In this document: piece after piece, positions 29,238 to 39,426 of the stretch
How positions within the stretch are numbered: position 1 is the stretch's first letter
Layout of the letters: each line of letters opens with the position of its first letter
Assembly (NCBI RefSeq): GCF_007990265.1
Contig: NZ_BJWH01000014.1
Span: 44,293-108,292 of the forward strand
Reading direction: 5' to 3'
From: Cellulomonas terrae
GTDB lineage: Bacteria; Actinomycetota; Actinomycetes; Actinomycetales; Cellulomonadaceae
DNA length: 64,000 nt
Translations under genes and position numbers: made by a program
The notes under the pieces: generated by a model
Seen by the model: only the letters and a program-made list of their open reading frames with translations
Told to the model about the DNA's origin: nothing
Database searches by the model: none

Positions 29238-31034
29238 ATGCTCATCCGCCTGTCCCAGCTCTTCTTCCGCACGCTGCGGGAGGACCCGGTCGACGCCGAG
29301 GTCGCCAGCCACCGTCTGCTCGTGCGCGCGGGCTACATCCGTCGCGCCGCGCCCGGCATCTACACCTGGCTGCCGCTGGGCCTGCGGGTGCTCGCCAAGG
29401 TCGAGCAGGTCGTCCGCGAGGAGATGGCCGCGGCCGGCGCGCAGGAGGTGCACTTCCCGGCGCTGCTGCCCAAGGAGCCGTACGAGGCGACGGGCCGCTG
29501 GACCGAGTACGGGCCGAACATCTTCCGGCTCAAGGACCGCAAGGGCGGTGACTACCTGCTCGCGCCGACGCACGAGGAGATGTTCACGCTGCTCGTCAAG
29601 GACCTGTACTCGTCGTACAAGGACCTGCCCCTCGCGCTCTTCCAGATCCAGACCAAGTACCGCGACGAGGCGCGCCCGCGTGCGGGCCTCATCCGCGGCC
29701 GCGAGTTCATCATGAAGGACGCGTACTCGTTCGACGTCGACGACGCCGGGCTCGAGGCCTCCTACCAGGCGCAGCGTGACGCGTACCGGCGCATCTTCGA
29801 CCGGCTCGGCCTCGAGTACGTCATCGTCGCGGCCACGTCCGGCGCGATGGGTGGCTCGCGCTCCGAGGAGTTCCTCACGCCGACCGCGATCGGCGAGGAC
29901 ACGTTCGTGCGCTCGCCGGGCGGCTACGCGGCGAACGTCGAGGCGGTCACCACCGTCGTGCCCGACGCGATCCCGTTCGACGACGCACCCGCGGCCCACG
30001 TCGAGGACACGCCGGACACGCCGACGATCGAGACGCTCGTCGCGGTCGCCAACGAGAAGTTCGCGCGCCCGGACCGGGCGTGGACCGCCGCCGACACGCT
30101 CAAGAACGTCGTCCTCGCCCTCGTGCACCCGAGCGGCGAGCGCGAGCTGCTCGTCGTCGGCCTGCCCGGGGACCGCGAGGTCGACCTCAAGCGGCTCGAG
30201 GCCGCCGTCGCACCGGCCGAGGTCGAGGCCGCCGGCGACGCCGACTTCGCACCGCACCCGGAGCTGGTCCGCGGCTACCTCGGACCCGATGTCCTCGGCC
30301 CGAACGTCCCGGTCGCGGACGGCCAGGAGCGCACCGCGATCAGGTACCTGCTCGACCCGAGGGTCGTGCCGGGCACCCGGTGGATCACCGGCGCCAACGA
30401 GCAGGGCAAGCACGTGTTCGACCTCGTCGCCGGCCGTGACTTCACGGCCGACGGCACCGTCGAGGCGGCCGAGGTCCGGGCGGGCGACCCGGCGCCGGAC
30501 GGTTCCGGTCCGCTCGAGCTCGCGCGCGGCATCGAGATCGGCCACATCTTCGCGCTCGGGCGCAAGTACGCCCAGGCGCTCGGCCTGACGGTGCTCGACC
30601 AGAACGGCAAGGCGCAGGTCGTGACGATGGGCTCGTACGGCATCGGGGTCACCCGCGTGCTCGCCGCGCTCGCCGAGGCGAACAACGACGAGCGCGGGCT
30701 GGCCTGGCCGGCGCACGTCGCCCCGGCGCACGTGCACGTCGTCGCGACCGGCAAGGACCCGGCCGTGTTCGAGGCCGCCGACGCGCTCGCCACCGAGCTG
30801 TCGTCGCGCGGTGTCGAGGTGCTCTACGACGACCGCCCCGGCAAGGTCTCGCCCGGCGTGAAGTTCGCCGACGCCGAGCTGCTGGGCGTCCCGCTGGTGG
30901 TCGTCGTCGGCCGCGGGCTGGCCGAGGGCGTCGTCGAGGTGCGTCCGCGCGTCGGCGGCACGACCGAGCAGGTGGCGGTGGCGGAGGCCGCGGACCGCGT
31001 GGAGGCCCTGGTGACGGAGCTCCTCACCGCCTGA
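29238..31034 (+). CDS. proS: Prolyl-tRNA synthetase (bacterial type)
   Basis: 598 residues, class II synthetase. Motif 1 region around [16 protein letters not shown], motif 2 [31 protein letters not shown] near 137-165 and motif 3 [17 protein letters not shown] near 465. Between motifs 2 and 3 sits the YbaK-like editing insertion (about 225-405) that hydrolyses Ala-tRNA(Pro). C-terminal anticodon-binding domain from about 495. Start codon is fixed by the -10 element directly upstream. Confidence 0.97.
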   Translation: MLIRLSQLFFRTLREDPVDAEVASHRLLVRAGYIRRAAPGIYTWLPLGLRVLAKVEQVVREEMAAAGAQEVHFPALLPKEPYEATGRWTEYGPNIFRLKDRKGGDYLLAPTHEEMFTLLVKDLYSSYKDLPLALFQIQTKYRDEARPRAGLIRGREFIMKDAYSFDVDDAGLEASYQAQRDAYRRIFDRLGLEYVIVAATSGAMGGSRSEEFLTPTAIGEDTFVRSPGGYAANVEAVTTVVPDAIPFDDAPAAHVEDTPDTPTIETLVAVANEKFARPDRAWTAADTLKNVVLALVHPSGERELLVVGLPGDREVDLKRLEAAVAPAEVEAAGDADFAPHPELVRGYLGPDVLGPNVPVADGQERTAIRYLLDPRVVPGTRWITGANEQGKHVFDLVAGRDFTADGTVEAAEVRAGDPAPDGSGPLELARGIEIGHIFALGRKYAQALGLTVLDQNGKAQVVTMGSYGIGVTRVLAALAEANNDERGLAWPAHVAPAHVHVVATGKDPAVFEAADALATELSSRGVEVLYDDRPGKVSPGVKFADAELLGVPLVVVVGRGLAEGVVEVRPRVGGTTEQVAVAEAADRVEALVTELLTA

Positions 31035-31040
31035 CCTGGT

Positions 31041-31092
31041 CGGGACGTCCGAGCATGCGGTCGCCCGGACGACCGGATGCTCGGACGTCCCG
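31041..31092. terminator. 52-base near-perfect hairpin between proS and the DUF4439 gene
   Basis: A 16-bp perfect outer stem (CGGGACGTCCGAGCAT / ATGCTCGGACGTCCCG) encloses a second 6-bp stem CGGTCG / CGACCG. It starts 6 bases after the proS stop and lies between convergent genes, so it can end both transcripts. Confidence 0.75.
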
Positions 31093-31107
31093 TTCCGCCG
31101 GTGCGGG

Positions 31108-32160
31108 TCAGCCCGTGGGCTGCTGGGCGCGCTCCGGGAGGCCCGGGAACGGGACCGGGGTGGCGCCCCAGACCGCGGCGTCCACGGTCGCCCGGCGCAG
31201 GCCCTCGACCAGCGCCGTCCGGTTGCCGGCTCCCGCCTGCGCGACGGCGTTCGCGTAGGCGTCGGCGACAGCGGTCTCGAGCGTGCGCCCGAGGGCGGTC
31301 GCGACGGCCGGGTCGTCGAGTCCTGCCGGCAGCGTGTAGGACGCGCGGCGGGGATCCTGCGCCGACCCGTCGATGCCGGCGGCAGCCGCCCAGTCCTCGC
31401 TGCGGGCACGGTGGGCGGCAGCCGTGGCGGAGGCTGTCGCGCGCCGCTCCGCGGAGGACTTGGCGGCGATGACCTCGAACCCGTACCCCGCCTCGTCGTG
31501 CACGAGGGCGAGCACCCCGACCTCGGTGGCGGACAGCGCGTCGGCCTCGGGCGCGGTGCTGTCGGCGGTCGGCGTCGGGGCGGTCGGTGCGGTGGTCCCG
31601 TCCGGCACGAGCGACGGCAGCTCGGCGCCGGTCGCCTGCGCGAGCCGGGTCGCGAGCTCGCCCCGGGAGGTCGCGACGGAGGCGACGAGGCGGGCGAGAG
31701 GTCCGTCGGTGACGGCGTCGGCATCCGTCAGCGCCGTGCGCGTCGCCGCCGCGAGCTCGTCCAGGACGTCCGCCACGGACGGGGTGGGCGGCGCGCTGGT
31801 GGCGGTCGTCGAGCCGGACGGTGCGGGCAGGCCGGACACGTACACCCCACCGAGCTGGTCGGCGTGCTGGTCGGAGAAGCCGGTGACGTCGGCGAGCACC
31901 GGGGCGACGGGCTCGACGGCGCCGTCGGGGAGCAGCGCGGCCGCGCTCGCCGCGGCGGAGAGGGCCAGGGAGTCGGCGACGGTCCGCGCCCGGACCTGCT
32001 CGACGGCGTCGGGGGACGGCTCGACCGGAGGGGGCGTCTCCACCCGGAGCCCGCAGGCCGCGAGCGTGAGAACCGTCACTGCCGCGGCGAGCGCGCGCAC
32101 GGCGACCCGCGCCGGGCGCGCGTGATCCCGGTGGCCTGCAGGGTTCTCGTCCGCGCTCAT
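31108..32160 (-). CDS. DUF4439 (ferritin-like) domain lipoprotein
   Basis: 350 residues. N-terminal signal with lipobox VLTLAACGL near residue 37. A long Ala/Thr/Pro-rich middle (repeated Pro-Thr runs near 130 and 210) is followed by a C-terminal Ala-rich helical domain from about 220: VLALVHDEAGYGFEVIAAKSS, DWAAAAGI, RRASYTLPAGL. This matches the DUF4439 ferritin-like helical bundle found at this locus between proS and rimP in actinobacteria (Rv2844 region in M. tuberculosis). Function unknown. ATG 32160 with AGGATC upstream is preferred over ATG 32178, which has no site. Confidence 0.75.
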   Translation of the reverse strand: MSADENPAGHRDHARPARVAVRALAAAVTVLTLAACGLRVETPPPVEPSPDAVEQVRARTVADSLALSAAASAAALLPDGAVEPVAPVLADVTGFSDQHADQLGGVYVSGLPAPSGSTTATSAPPTPSVADVLDELAAATRTALTDADAVTDGPLARLVASVATSRGELATRLAQATGAELPSLVPDGTTAPTAPTPTADSTAPEADALSATEVGVLALVHDEAGYGFEVIAAKSSAERRATASATAAAHRARSEDWAAAAGIDGSAQDPRRASYTLPAGLDDPAVATALGRTLETAVADAYANAVAQAGAGNRTALVEGLRRATVDAAVWGATPVPFPGLPERAQQPTG

Positions 32161-32289
32161 CGCCGGTGATCCTGCCATGCCGCGGGCCCGCGGCCGTCGG
32201 GCGCGCGCGGACTCGTTACTGTGGTCCCACAACATCACAGGGTCGCAACGTCGCTCGCCGACGACCCGCTGGACCGACAGGAGGCTGAC

Positions 32290-32874
32290 ATGGTCGCGCC
32301 AGCACACCCGACACACGCTGATCGGGTCCGGGACGTCGTGGAGCCTGCCGTCGTCGCCACAGGTCTGCTGCTCGAGGACGTCACCGTGCGCAAGGCGGGC
32401 TCGCGGTCCGTCGTCGAGGTGGTCCTCGACGTCACGGAGGACGACGAGGACGGCCTGGACCTCGACCGCGTGGCCGAGGCCACCCGAGCGGTCTCCGACG
32501 CCCTCGACGCGGCCGACATCATCGTCGGCGAGTACACCCTCGACGTCATGAGCCCCGGCGTCGACCGCGCCCTGACCGAGCGTCGCCACTTCACGCACGC
32601 CGTCGGGCACCTCGTCACCGTGACCCTGGCGGACGGTGGCACGCTCGCGGGCCGCCTGACGGAGGTGGACCGCTCCGACGACGCGATCGTCGTCGTGCCC
32701 GTGACGCCCGGGCTCAAGGGCCGCAAGCCGGTGGTGGGCGACCCCGTGCGCGTGTCCCTGTCGGAGGTGCGCCACGCGCACGTCGAGGTGGACCTGTCGG
32801 GCATCGGCCCTGTGGACGGCGTGGACCCCGACGAGATGGCCGGCTCCGACGCCGCTGCCGGCAAGGAGAGCTGA
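32290..32874 (+). CDS. rimP: Ribosome maturation factor RimP
   Basis: 194 residues; needed for 30S subunit assembly. [19 protein letters not shown] near 32-50, the conserved [20 protein letters not shown] near 82 and an SH3-like C-terminal half. ATG 32290 with AGGAGG at 32279-32284 fixes the start. The C-terminus is extended by an acidic Asp/Gly/Ala tail. Followed after one base by nusA, the classic order. Confidence 0.94.
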   Translation: MVAPAHPTHADRVRDVVEPAVVATGLLLEDVTVRKAGSRSVVEVVLDVTEDDEDGLDLDRVAEATRAVSDALDAADIIVGEYTLDVMSPGVDRALTERRHFTHAVGHLVTVTLADGGTLAGRLTEVDRSDDAIVVVPVTPGLKGRKPVVGDPVRVSLSEVRHAHVEVDLSGIGPVDGVDPDEMAGSDAAAGKES

Positions 32875-32875
32875 G

Positions 32876-33928
32876 ATGGACATCGACATGCAGACGCTGC
32901 GGCTGCTCGAGCGCGAGAGGGAGATCAGCCTCGACGTGCTGGTCTCCGCGATCGAGCAGGCGCTGCTGTCCGCCTACCACCGCACGCCGGGCGCGCAGGC
33001 ACGGGCCCGCGTCGAGGTGGACCGCAAGACCGGGCACGTGACCGTGTGGGCGCGCGAGGCCGCACCCGTGGGCGAGCCCGACGACGAGGGCGTCCTGCCG
33101 CCGCCCGGTCCTGACGGCCCCGAGTTCGACGACACCCCGGACGGCTTCGGGCGCATCGCCACGGCGACCGCTCGGCAGGTCATCGTGCAGCGGCTGCGGG
33201 ACGCCGAGGACGACCAGGTCCTCGGCGCGTTCCGCGGCAAGGAGGGCGAGGTCCTGGGTGGGGTCATCCAGCAGGGTCGCGACCCCCGCACGGTGCTCGT
33301 CGACGTCGGTGGCACGGAGGCGGTCCTGCCCGCGCACGAGCAGGTCCCGGGCGAGGAGTACGTGCACGGCGACCGGATCCGCGGCTACGTCCTGGAGGTC
33401 GCTCGCGGCCAGCGCGGCCCGCAGGTCACCCTGTCGCGGACCCACCCGAACCTCGTGCGCAAGCTGTTCGAGCTCGAGGTCCCCGAGGTCGCCGACGGGA
33501 CGGTGGAGATCACCGCGATGGCGCGCGAGGCCGGTCACCGCACGAAGATGTCCGTCCGCGCGACGGTCCCGGGCGTCAACGCCAAGGGCGCCTGCATCGG
33601 TCCGATGGGCGGCCGTGTGCGTGCCGTCATGGCGGAGCTGCACGGCGAGAAGATCGACATCGTCGACCACGCCGACGACCCGGCGGAGATGATCGCCCAC
33701 GCGCTGTCGCCCGCCCGCGTGCTCTCCGTGACCGTCGTCGACCCCGTGGCGCGTGCGGCGCGCGTGATCGTGCCGGACTACCAGCTGTCGCTCGCCATCG
33801 GCAAGGAGGGCCAGAACGCCCGCCTGGCCGCGAAGCTCACGGGCTGGCGCATCGACATCCGGTCCGACGCCGAGGTGCCCGAGTCCGCGGCCCGGGGCGG
33901 GCGTGACGGAGCGGACGGCAGTGAGTGA
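32876..33928 (+). CDS. nusA: Transcription termination/antitermination factor NusA
   Basis: 350 residues. N-terminal RNA-polymerase-binding domain ([25 protein letters not shown]), an S1 domain near 125-195 and two KH domains. The first KH includes [26 protein letters not shown], the second [25 protein letters not shown]. It lacks the C-terminal acidic repeats of E. coli NusA, as usual for actinobacteria. A Pro/Asp-rich insertion (about 63-85) interrupts the N-terminal domain. Stop overlaps a possible GTG start of ylxR (GTGA). Confidence 0.96.
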   Translation: MDIDMQTLRLLEREREISLDVLVSAIEQALLSAYHRTPGAQARARVEVDRKTGHVTVWAREAAPVGEPDDEGVLPPPGPDGPEFDDTPDGFGRIATATARQVIVQRLRDAEDDQVLGAFRGKEGEVLGGVIQQGRDPRTVLVDVGGTEAVLPAHEQVPGEEYVHGDRIRGYVLEVARGQRGPQVTLSRTHPNLVRKLFELEVPEVADGTVEITAMAREAGHRTKMSVRATVPGVNAKGACIGPMGGRVRAVMAELHGEKIDIVDHADDPAEMIAHALSPARVLSVTVVDPVARAARVIVPDYQLSLAIGKEGQNARLAAKLTGWRIDIRSDAEVPESAARGGRDGADGSE

Positions 33929-33962
33929 CCTCACGAGTGACGCCGCCCGAGCCGCGGCGCGG

Positions 33963-33968
33963 TAGACT
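33963..33968 (+). promoter_or_regulatory. Putative -10 element between nusA and ylxR
   Basis: TAGACT, identical to the rpsB -10. If active, ylxR-infB could be transcribed separately from rimP-nusA. It would make an untranslated leader of about 70 bases. Confidence 0.4.
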
Positions 33969-34021
33969 TGCTGCGGCTGGGCCGGATGTCCGGCTCCTCC
34001 CGTCGAGCCGGCGGACCCCAC

Positions 34022-34039
34022 AGACACCCAACGGTGTCT
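34022..34039 (+). promoter_or_regulatory. 7-bp hairpin just before ylxR
   Basis: AGACACC CAAC GGTGTCT, ending 5 bases before ATG 34045, where a ribosome binding site would be. It may modulate YlxR translation. Confidence 0.3.
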
Positions 34040-34044
34040 CTGGC

Positions 34045-34311
34045 ATGGGTCCGGTGCGCACGTGCGTGGGGTGCCGAACCACCGGCCCGAGGTCAGCCCT
34101 GCTGAGGGTGGTCGTCGTCCAGGACGAGCTCGTCGTGGACGTCGCTCGCCGGATGCCGGGCAGGGGGGCATGGCTGCACCCCGATCCTGGATGTCTCGAG
34201 AAGGCCGAACGCCGGCGTGCGTTCGGGCGTGCCCTGCGAGTTGCAGGGCAGCCCGGTACGAGCGCGGTCCACCGTCACCTCGAGCAGCAGGAGCAGGACG
34301 TCGTCGGGTAG
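34045..34311 (+). CDS. ylxR: YlxR-family RNA-binding protein (nusA-infB operon)
   Basis: 88 residues from ATG 34045. The family signature is clear: PVRTCVGCRTTGPRSALLRVV at the start, then RMPGRGAWLHPDPGCLEKAERRRAFGRALRV. YlxR proteins lie between nusA and infB in many bacteria and have been linked to RNA binding and to transcriptional control. GTG 33925, overlapping the nusA stop, would add 40 residues that are not family-like and would run across the putative promoter and hairpin; I therefore prefer the shorter form. Confidence 0.85.
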   Translation: MGPVRTCVGCRTTGPRSALLRVVVVQDELVVDVARRMPGRGAWLHPDPGCLEKAERRRAFGRALRVAGQPGTSAVHRHLEQQEQDVVG

Positions 34312-34369
34312 TTCCCGGCGGCGAGGCCGATCGTCGATACGGAAAGCGGGTTGGAAGCCGATGGCTGCC

Positions 34370-34411
34370 CGATGAGCACGCACCGATGAGTACCCAGCGA
34401 TGAGTACCCAG
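34370..34411 (+). repeat. Three tandem 14-bp repeats upstream of infB
   Basis: Units start with CGATGAG at 34370, 34384 and 34398. Units 2 and 3 are identical (CGATGAGTACCCAG); unit 1 ends CACGCAC. Each holds an ATGAG, and the array ends 48 bases before the infB start. Confidence 0.85.
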
Positions 34412-34459
34412 CACTAACGACGGTCCGACCCTGTCCGGGCGGACCGAGACAGGAGAGAT

Positions 34460-37336
34460 GTGGCCAAGGTCCGCGTCTACGAGCTCGCCAAAGAGCTCGG
34501 GGTCGACAGCAAGACCATCATGACCAAGCTGAACGAGTTCGGAGAGTTCGTCCGTTCAGCATCCTCGACCATCGAACCGCCGGTCGTCCGCAAGCTGCGG
34601 GACACCTACCCGGTCGGTGGTGGTGGAGGTTCCACCCCCGCAGCAGCACCCGCCCCGAAGGCACCGGCACGCCCGGCGCCCGCCCCGGCCGCCGCTGCGC
34701 CCACAGCACCCGCACCCGCGGCACCGGTCGAGGCTCCGCGCCCCGCGCCGGCCGCTGCGGCCCCCGCCGCGCCGGCTGCCCCCGCAGCCCCGGCTCCGGC
34801 AGCCCCCGCTCCGGCACGTCCGGCTCCCGCGCGCCCGGCCCCGGCCGCCGCGCAGGCCCCTGCTGCCGCTGCTCCGGCCAGCCCTGCTGTCCGACCCGGC
34901 CCGCGTCAGGCCCCGCCTGCCGCCCGCCCGGGCAACAACCCCTTCGCTCCGTCCCAGGGCATGCCCCGTCAGGGCGAGCGTCCCGGTGGCGGCGGTCCCC
35001 GTCCGCCGCGTCCGGGCAACAACCCGTTCGCGCCCTCGCAGGGCATGCCGCGTCCGGGTGACCGTGACCGGCGTCCCGCCGCCGAGGGTGCTCCGGCCGC
35101 CTCGGCCGGCGAGCGTCCCGGCGGTCCCCGTCCGGGCGGTCCCCGTCCCGGTGGCCCGCGTCCCAACCCGGGCATGATGCCCGGTCGCACCTCCAGCGGT
35201 GTCGGTCGCCCCGGCGAGCGTCCCGCTGGTCCCGGTGGCGGCCGTGGTGGCCCCGGCGGTGCCGGTGGCGGCGCGCGCGGCGGCTACGCCGGGCGTCCCG
35301 GCGGCGGTGGCGGTGCGCCCGGTGGCGCTCCTGGTGGCGGCGGCTTCGCCGGTCGCCCCGGTGGCGGTGGCGGTCGTCCCGGCGGTGCCGGTCGCGGCAG
35401 CACGCAGGGTGCCTTCGGTCGTGCGGGCGGTCGTCCCGTCCGTGGCCGCAAGTCGAAGCGCGCGAAGCGTCAGGAGTTCGAGCAGATGCAGGCCCCCTCG
35501 CTGGGTGGCGTGCAGGTTCCTCGCGGCAACGGCAAGACCGTCGTCCGCCTGCGTCACGGCTCGTCGCTGAACGACTTCGCCGACAAGATCGACGCCAACC
35601 CGGCCTCGCTGGTCACCGTGCTGTTCCACCTCGGTGAGATGGCCACGGCGACCCAGTCGCTCGACGAGGACACCTTCGGGACCCTCGCGGTCGAGCTCGG
35701 CTACGTCATCGAGATGGTGTCGGCCGAGGAGGAGGACCGCGAGCTGCTCGGGGCCTTCGACATCGACCTGGACGCCGAGCTCGAGGCCGAGGGCGACGAC
35801 GAGCTGACGGCGCGCCCGCCGGTCGTCACCGTCATGGGCCACGTCGACCACGGAAAGACCAAGCTGCTCGACGCCATCCGCCAGACGGACGTCGTCGCGG
35901 GCGAGGCCGGTGGGATCACGCAGCACATCGGTGCCTACCAGGTGCACACCGTGCACGAGGGCATCGACCGTGCCGTCACGTTCATCGACACCCCGGGCCA
36001 CGAGGCGTTCACCGCCATGCGTGCCCGTGGTGCGCAGGTGACCGACATCGCGATCCTCGTGGTCGCGGCCGACGACGGCGTGATGCCCCAGACCATCGAG
36101 GCGCTCAACCACGCCCAGGCGGCCGGTGTGCCGATCGTGGTCGCGGTCAACAAGGTGGACAAGGAGGGGGCCAACCCCGCCAAGATCCGCCAGCAGCTCA
36201 CCGAGTACAACCTGGTGGCCGAGGAGTACGGCGGCGACACGATGTTCGTCGACGTCTCCGCCAAGCAGAACCAGGGCATCGACCAGCTGCTCGAGGCCGT
36301 CCTCCTCACGGCGGACGCCGCGCTCGACCTGCGGGCCAACGCCGACAAGGCAGCTCGTGGTGTCGCGATCGAGGCGAACCTCGACAAGGGCCGCGGTGCC
36401 GTCGCGACGGTGCTGGTCCAGTCGGGCACGCTCGAGGTCGGCGACGCCGTCGTGGCGGGAACGGCCTACGGCCGCGTCCGTGCGATGTTCGACGAGCACG
36501 GCGAGCCGGTCACCGTGGCCGGTCCGTCGCGTCCCGTGCAGGTCCTCGGCCTGACCTCGGTGCCTCGCGCCGGCGACACGTTCATCGTGGCGCCGGACGA
36601 CCGCACCGCGCGTCAGATCGGCGAGAAGCGCGAGGCGGCCGAGCGTGCCGCCCTCCTGGCCAAGCGCCGCAAGCGCATCAGCCTCGAGGACTTCACGCAG
36701 GCGCTCCAGCAGGGCAAGGTCGAGACCCTCAACCTGGTCCTCAAGGGCGACGTGTCGGGTGCCGTCGAGGCGCTCGAGGACGCGCTGCTCAAGATCGACG
36801 TGGGCGAGGAGGTCGAGCTGCGCGTCATCCACCGTGGGGTGGGTGCCATCACGCAGAACGACGTCAACCTGGCCACGGTCGACTCGGCCATCATCATCGG
36901 GTTCAACGTCAAGTACGCGGAGCGCGTCGAGGAGCTGGCGGACCGCGAGGGCGTCGACGTGCGCTTCTACTCGGTCATCTACCAGGCGATCGACGACGTC
37001 GAGGCTGCTCTCAAGGGCATGCTCAAGCCGGAGTACGAGGAGACGCAGCTCGGTACCGCCGAGGTGCGCGAGGTCTTCCGCTCGTCGAAGTTCGGCAACA
37101 TCGCCGGCTCGATCGTGCGGTCGGGCCTCATCCGACGGAACTCGAAGGCCCGCATCACGCGTGGCGGCAAGATCATCGGGGACAACCTGTCGATCGAGTC
37201 GCTCAAGCGGTTCAAGGACGATGCCACGGAGGTCCGCGAGGGCTTCGAGTGCGGTATCGGCCTGGGGTCGTTCAACGACGTCGAGACCGGCGACATCATC
37301 GAGACCTGGGAGATGCGCGAGAAGCCTCGCGCCTGA
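34460..37336 (+). CDS. infB: Translation initiation factor IF-2
   Basis: 958 residues. N-terminal IF2_N domain ([29 protein letters not shown]). A roughly 280-residue low-complexity linker follows, first Ala/Pro rich, then Gly/Arg/Pro rich, with two copies of [15 protein letters not shown]. The second IF2_N domain begins around [12 protein letters not shown], then the G domain with [15 protein letters not shown] near 457, DTPGHEAF near 512 and NKVDK near 565, and domains II-IV to the end. GTP-dependent loading of initiator tRNA. GTG 34460 with AGGAGA just upstream. Confidence 0.97.
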   Translation: MAKVRVYELAKELGVDSKTIMTKLNEFGEFVRSASSTIEPPVVRKLRDTYPVGGGGGSTPAAAPAPKAPARPAPAPAAAAPTAPAPAAPVEAPRPAPAAAAPAAPAAPAAPAPAAPAPARPAPARPAPAAAQAPAAAAPASPAVRPGPRQAPPAARPGNNPFAPSQGMPRQGERPGGGGPRPPRPGNNPFAPSQGMPRPGDRDRRPAAEGAPAASAGERPGGPRPGGPRPGGPRPNPGMMPGRTSSGVGRPGERPAGPGGGRGGPGGAGGGARGGYAGRPGGGGGAPGGAPGGGGFAGRPGGGGGRPGGAGRGSTQGAFGRAGGRPVRGRKSKRAKRQEFEQMQAPSLGGVQVPRGNGKTVVRLRHGSSLNDFADKIDANPASLVTVLFHLGEMATATQSLDEDTFGTLAVELGYVIEMVSAEEEDRELLGAFDIDLDAELEAEGDDELTARPPVVTVMGHVDHGKTKLLDAIRQTDVVAGEAGGITQHIGAYQVHTVHEGIDRAVTFIDTPGHEAFTAMRARGAQVTDIAILVVAADDGVMPQTIEALNHAQAAGVPIVVAVNKVDKEGANPAKIRQQLTEYNLVAEEYGGDTMFVDVSAKQNQGIDQLLEAVLLTADAALDLRANADKAARGVAIEANLDKGRGAVATVLVQSGTLEVGDAVVAGTAYGRVRAMFDEHGEPVTVAGPSRPVQVLGLTSVPRAGDTFIVAPDDRTARQIGEKREAAERAALLAKRRKRISLEDFTQALQQGKVETLNLVLKGDVSGAVEALEDALLKIDVGEEVELRVIHRGVGAITQNDVNLATVDSAIIIGFNVKYAERVEELADREGVDVRFYSVIYQAIDDVEAALKGMLKPEYEETQLGTAEVREVFRSSKFGNIAGSIVRSGLIRRNSKARITRGGKIIGDNLSIESLKRFKDDATEVREGFECGIGLGSFNDVETGDIIETWEMREKPRA

Positions 37337-37352
37337 CCCCAGTGATCAACGC

Positions 37353-37392
37353 CCGCGGGGCGGGCGAGGAATCCTCCTCGCCCGCCCCGCGG
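37353..37392 (+). terminator. 18-bp perfect stem with tetraloop between infB and rbfA
   Basis: CCGCGGGGCGGGCGAGGA, loop ATCC, then the exact complement; followed by TCTCTCAC rather than a T run. One of the strongest hairpins in the window, yet placed inside the normally co-transcribed infB-rbfA pair, so it may be a partial terminator or an mRNA-processing/stability element. Confidence 0.7.
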
Positions 37393-37417
37393 TCTCTCAC
37401 CAGAAAGGAGCATGCCG

Positions 37418-37858
37418 ATGGCGGACACCGCCCGCGCCCGCAAGCTCAGCGAGCGCATCCAGCAGGTCGTCGCACAGATGCTCGACACCCGGATCAAGGA
37501 CCCGCGTCTGGGCTTCGTCACGGTCACCGACGTACGCGTCACCGGCGACCTCCAGCACGCCGACGTCTTCTACACCGTGCTCGGCGACGACGCCGCACGC
37601 ACCGACACCGCCGCCGCGCTCGAGAGCGCGAAGGGCATCATCCGCTCCGAGGTGGGCAAGCAGACGGGCATCCGGCTGACCCCGTCGCTGGACTTCCACC
37701 TCGACGCGCTGCCGGACACCTCGGCGCAGCTCGACGCGGCGCTGCTCGAGGCTGCCCGTCGCGACCGTGAGGTCGCGGCGCTGGCCGCGCAGGCGAGCTT
37801 CGCGGGCGATGCGGACCCGTACAAGAGGGCTGACGACGAGGACTCTGCGGACGACTGA
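37418..37858 (+). CDS. rbfA: 30S ribosome-binding factor RbfA
   Basis: 146 residues. [50 protein letters not shown] covers the KH-like core. It assists late 30S maturation and cold adaptation. ATG 37418 lies 7 bases after AAAGGAG; the nearer ATG 37412 is too close to that site. The tail is acidic (ADDEDSADD). Normally followed by truB; here the MFS/tetR pair intervenes. Confidence 0.95.
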   Translation: MADTARARKLSERIQQVVAQMLDTRIKDPRLGFVTVTDVRVTGDLQHADVFYTVLGDDAARTDTAAALESAKGIIRSEVGKQTGIRLTPSLDFHLDALPDTSAQLDAALLEAARRDREVAALAAQASFAGDADPYKRADDEDSADD

Positions 37859-37866
37859 CGCACGCA

Positions 37867-37906
37867 CACGACGGCGCCCCCTGGAGAACCAGGGGGCGCC
37901 GTCGTG
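37867..37906. terminator. Bidirectional terminator between rbfA and the MFS gene
   Basis: 18-bp perfect stem CACGACGGCGCCCCCTGG, loop AGAA, exact complement. Eight bases after the rbfA stop and nine before the convergent MFS stop. Confidence 0.8.
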
Positions 37907-37915
37907 CGCGTGGGG

Positions 37916-39352
37916 TCAGACGCGTTGGCGTCCGGTCTCCCGCGGCATCCACAGCAGCACCATCAGCGCTCCGAGCGCCACGACGCCGGCGGCGACCAGG
38001 GCGGCCGGCTGCAGGCCCGCGACGTAGCCGTCGGGGGTCAGCGTGCCGTCGGACGCGGTGAAGACCGCGACCAGCGCGGCGATGCCGAGCGCGCCGCCGA
38101 CCTCCCGGATCGTCGCGTTGACCGAGCTCGCGGTGCCGTGGTCGTCGGGCGCCATGTCGAAGAGGACGGCGGTCGCGCTCGGGGCGAAGGTCAGGCCCAT
38201 GCCGATGCCGGCCAGGGCGAGCCCGGGCACGAGGTCGGCGTACACGAGACCGTCGGTGGAGACGATCAACCCCTGCCACGCCAGGCCGGCGGCCTGCATC
38301 GCGAGTCCCAGGGTGAGCAGGGGCCGCACCCCGACGCGCGGCGCGAGCATGCCGGCGATCGGCGCGAAGATCATGGGCGCCGCGGTCCAGGGCAGCGTGC
38401 GGATGCCTGCCTCGAGCGGCGTGTAGCCCATCCCGATCTGCAGGTACTGGGCCAGCAGGAACACCAGACCGAAGACGCCGAACGAGAACACCAGCGCGCT
38501 CCCGTTGGCCACCGCGAACGAGCGCACCCGGAACAGCCGCAGCGGGATGAGCGGGTGGTCGGTCCGTGACTCACGGACGAGGAACGCGACGAGCAGCAGC
38601 GCGCCCAGCACCATCCCACCGACGACGGTGACCGAGCCCCAGCCGTCGTCGTTGCCCCGGATGATCGCCCAGGTCAGCGAGAGGATGCCCGCACCGGCCA
38701 GGGCGAGCCCGGCGAGGTCGAGCGGCTGGCGCCGGCCGTGCGACTCGGGCAGCGCCCAGAGCACCAGGGGGATCGCGACGACGGCGACGGGCACGTTGAT
38801 CCAGAAGATCGCCTCCCAGGAGATGCCGTCGACCACCGCGCCGCCGATGACGGGCCCGAGTGCGACGCCGAGCCCGGAGACCCCGCCCCAGATCCCGATC
38901 GCCATCGCCCGTCGTGCTGCGGGCACGGCGCCGGCGAGGAGCGTGAGGGACAGCGGCATGATCGCCGCGGCGCCGACGCCCTGGACCGCGCGGGCGGCGA
39001 TGAGCAGCTCGGCGCTCGTGGCCAGGGCGGACGCGATCGAGGCGAGCGCGAACACGACGATGCCGGCGACGAACACCCGGCGGCGTCCCCACCGGTCACC
39101 CAGGGTCGCCGCAGCGATCATCAGGGTGGCGAAGCTCAGCGTGTAGGCGTTCACCATCCACTGGAGCTGCTCGAGCGTGGCGGAGAGCTCGGTGCGCAGG
39201 ACGGGGAGCGCGGTCGTCATGACGAGGTTGTCGAGGGTGGCCATGAACATCGGGACGGACGCGGCGACGAGCGCGACGGCGGTGCCCCGGCGGCGCCGGA
39301 CCGGAGGTGGCGCGACGGGCAGCTCGGCGGGTGCCGGCATCGTGACGGCCAC
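37916..39352 (-). CDS. MFS transporter, DHA2 (14-TM drug:H+ antiporter) family
   Basis: 478 residues with about 14 hydrophobic segments. Motif A-like LGDRWGRRRVFVAGIVVF near 85 and motif C-like GVALGPVIGGAVVDGISWEAIFWINVP near 160, typical of EmrB/QacA exporters. The opening MATLDNLVMTTALPVL carries the conserved helix-1 Asp. Divergent from a TetR regulator with a palindrome between them, the usual arrangement for an inducible drug pump. GTG 39352 has GAGGAG upstream; ATG 39340 is an alternative. Confidence 0.92.
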   Translation of the reverse strand: MAVTMPAPAELPVAPPPVRRRRGTAVALVAASVPMFMATLDNLVMTTALPVLRTELSATLEQLQWMVNAYTLSFATLMIAAATLGDRWGRRRVFVAGIVVFALASIASALATSAELLIAARAVQGVGAAAIMPLSLTLLAGAVPAARRAMAIGIWGGVSGLGVALGPVIGGAVVDGISWEAIFWINVPVAVVAIPLVLWALPESHGRRQPLDLAGLALAGAGILSLTWAIIRGNDDGWGSVTVVGGMVLGALLLVAFLVRESRTDHPLIPLRLFRVRSFAVANGSALVFSFGVFGLVFLLAQYLQIGMGYTPLEAGIRTLPWTAAPMIFAPIAGMLAPRVGVRPLLTLGLAMQAAGLAWQGLIVSTDGLVYADLVPGLALAGIGMGLTFAPSATAVLFDMAPDDHGTASSVNATIREVGGALGIAALVAVFTASDGTLTPDGYVAGLQPAALVAAGVVALGALMVLLWMPRETGRQRV

Positions 39353-39371
39353 GGGAGTCTCCTCGTTGGCA

Positions 39372-39389
39372 TTGATTGATTACTAACAA
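39372..39389. promoter_or_regulatory. Putative TetR operator between the MFS and tetR genes
   Basis: TTGATTGATTACTAACAA is an imperfect 18-base palindrome (TTGnTnG ... CnAnCAA) and one of the few AT-rich spots in this part of the window. It lies in the divergent 74-base gap. Confidence 0.5.
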
Positions 39390-39413
39390 GAGCAGACCGT
39401 AGGCATCGGCTGA

Positions 39414-39419
39414 TAACAT
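39414..39419 (+). promoter_or_regulatory. -10 element of a probable leaderless tetR transcript
   Basis: TAACAT followed by 7 bases and ATG 39427. It overlaps the upstream ATG 39418, which is why 39427 is preferred as start. Confidence 0.5.
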
Positions 39420-39426
39420 GTCAACC

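Noticed and set aside
33925..34044. GTG start of ylxR overlapping nusA
   Set aside because: The extra 40 residues are not family-like and cover a putative promoter and hairpin. The GTGA overlap keeps it as a possible alternative.
34760..35450. Gly/Pro/Ala-rich segment of infB as a possible separate gene or frameshifted region
   Set aside because: The frame is continuous and such linkers between IF2 N-terminal modules are normal in high-GC actinobacteria.
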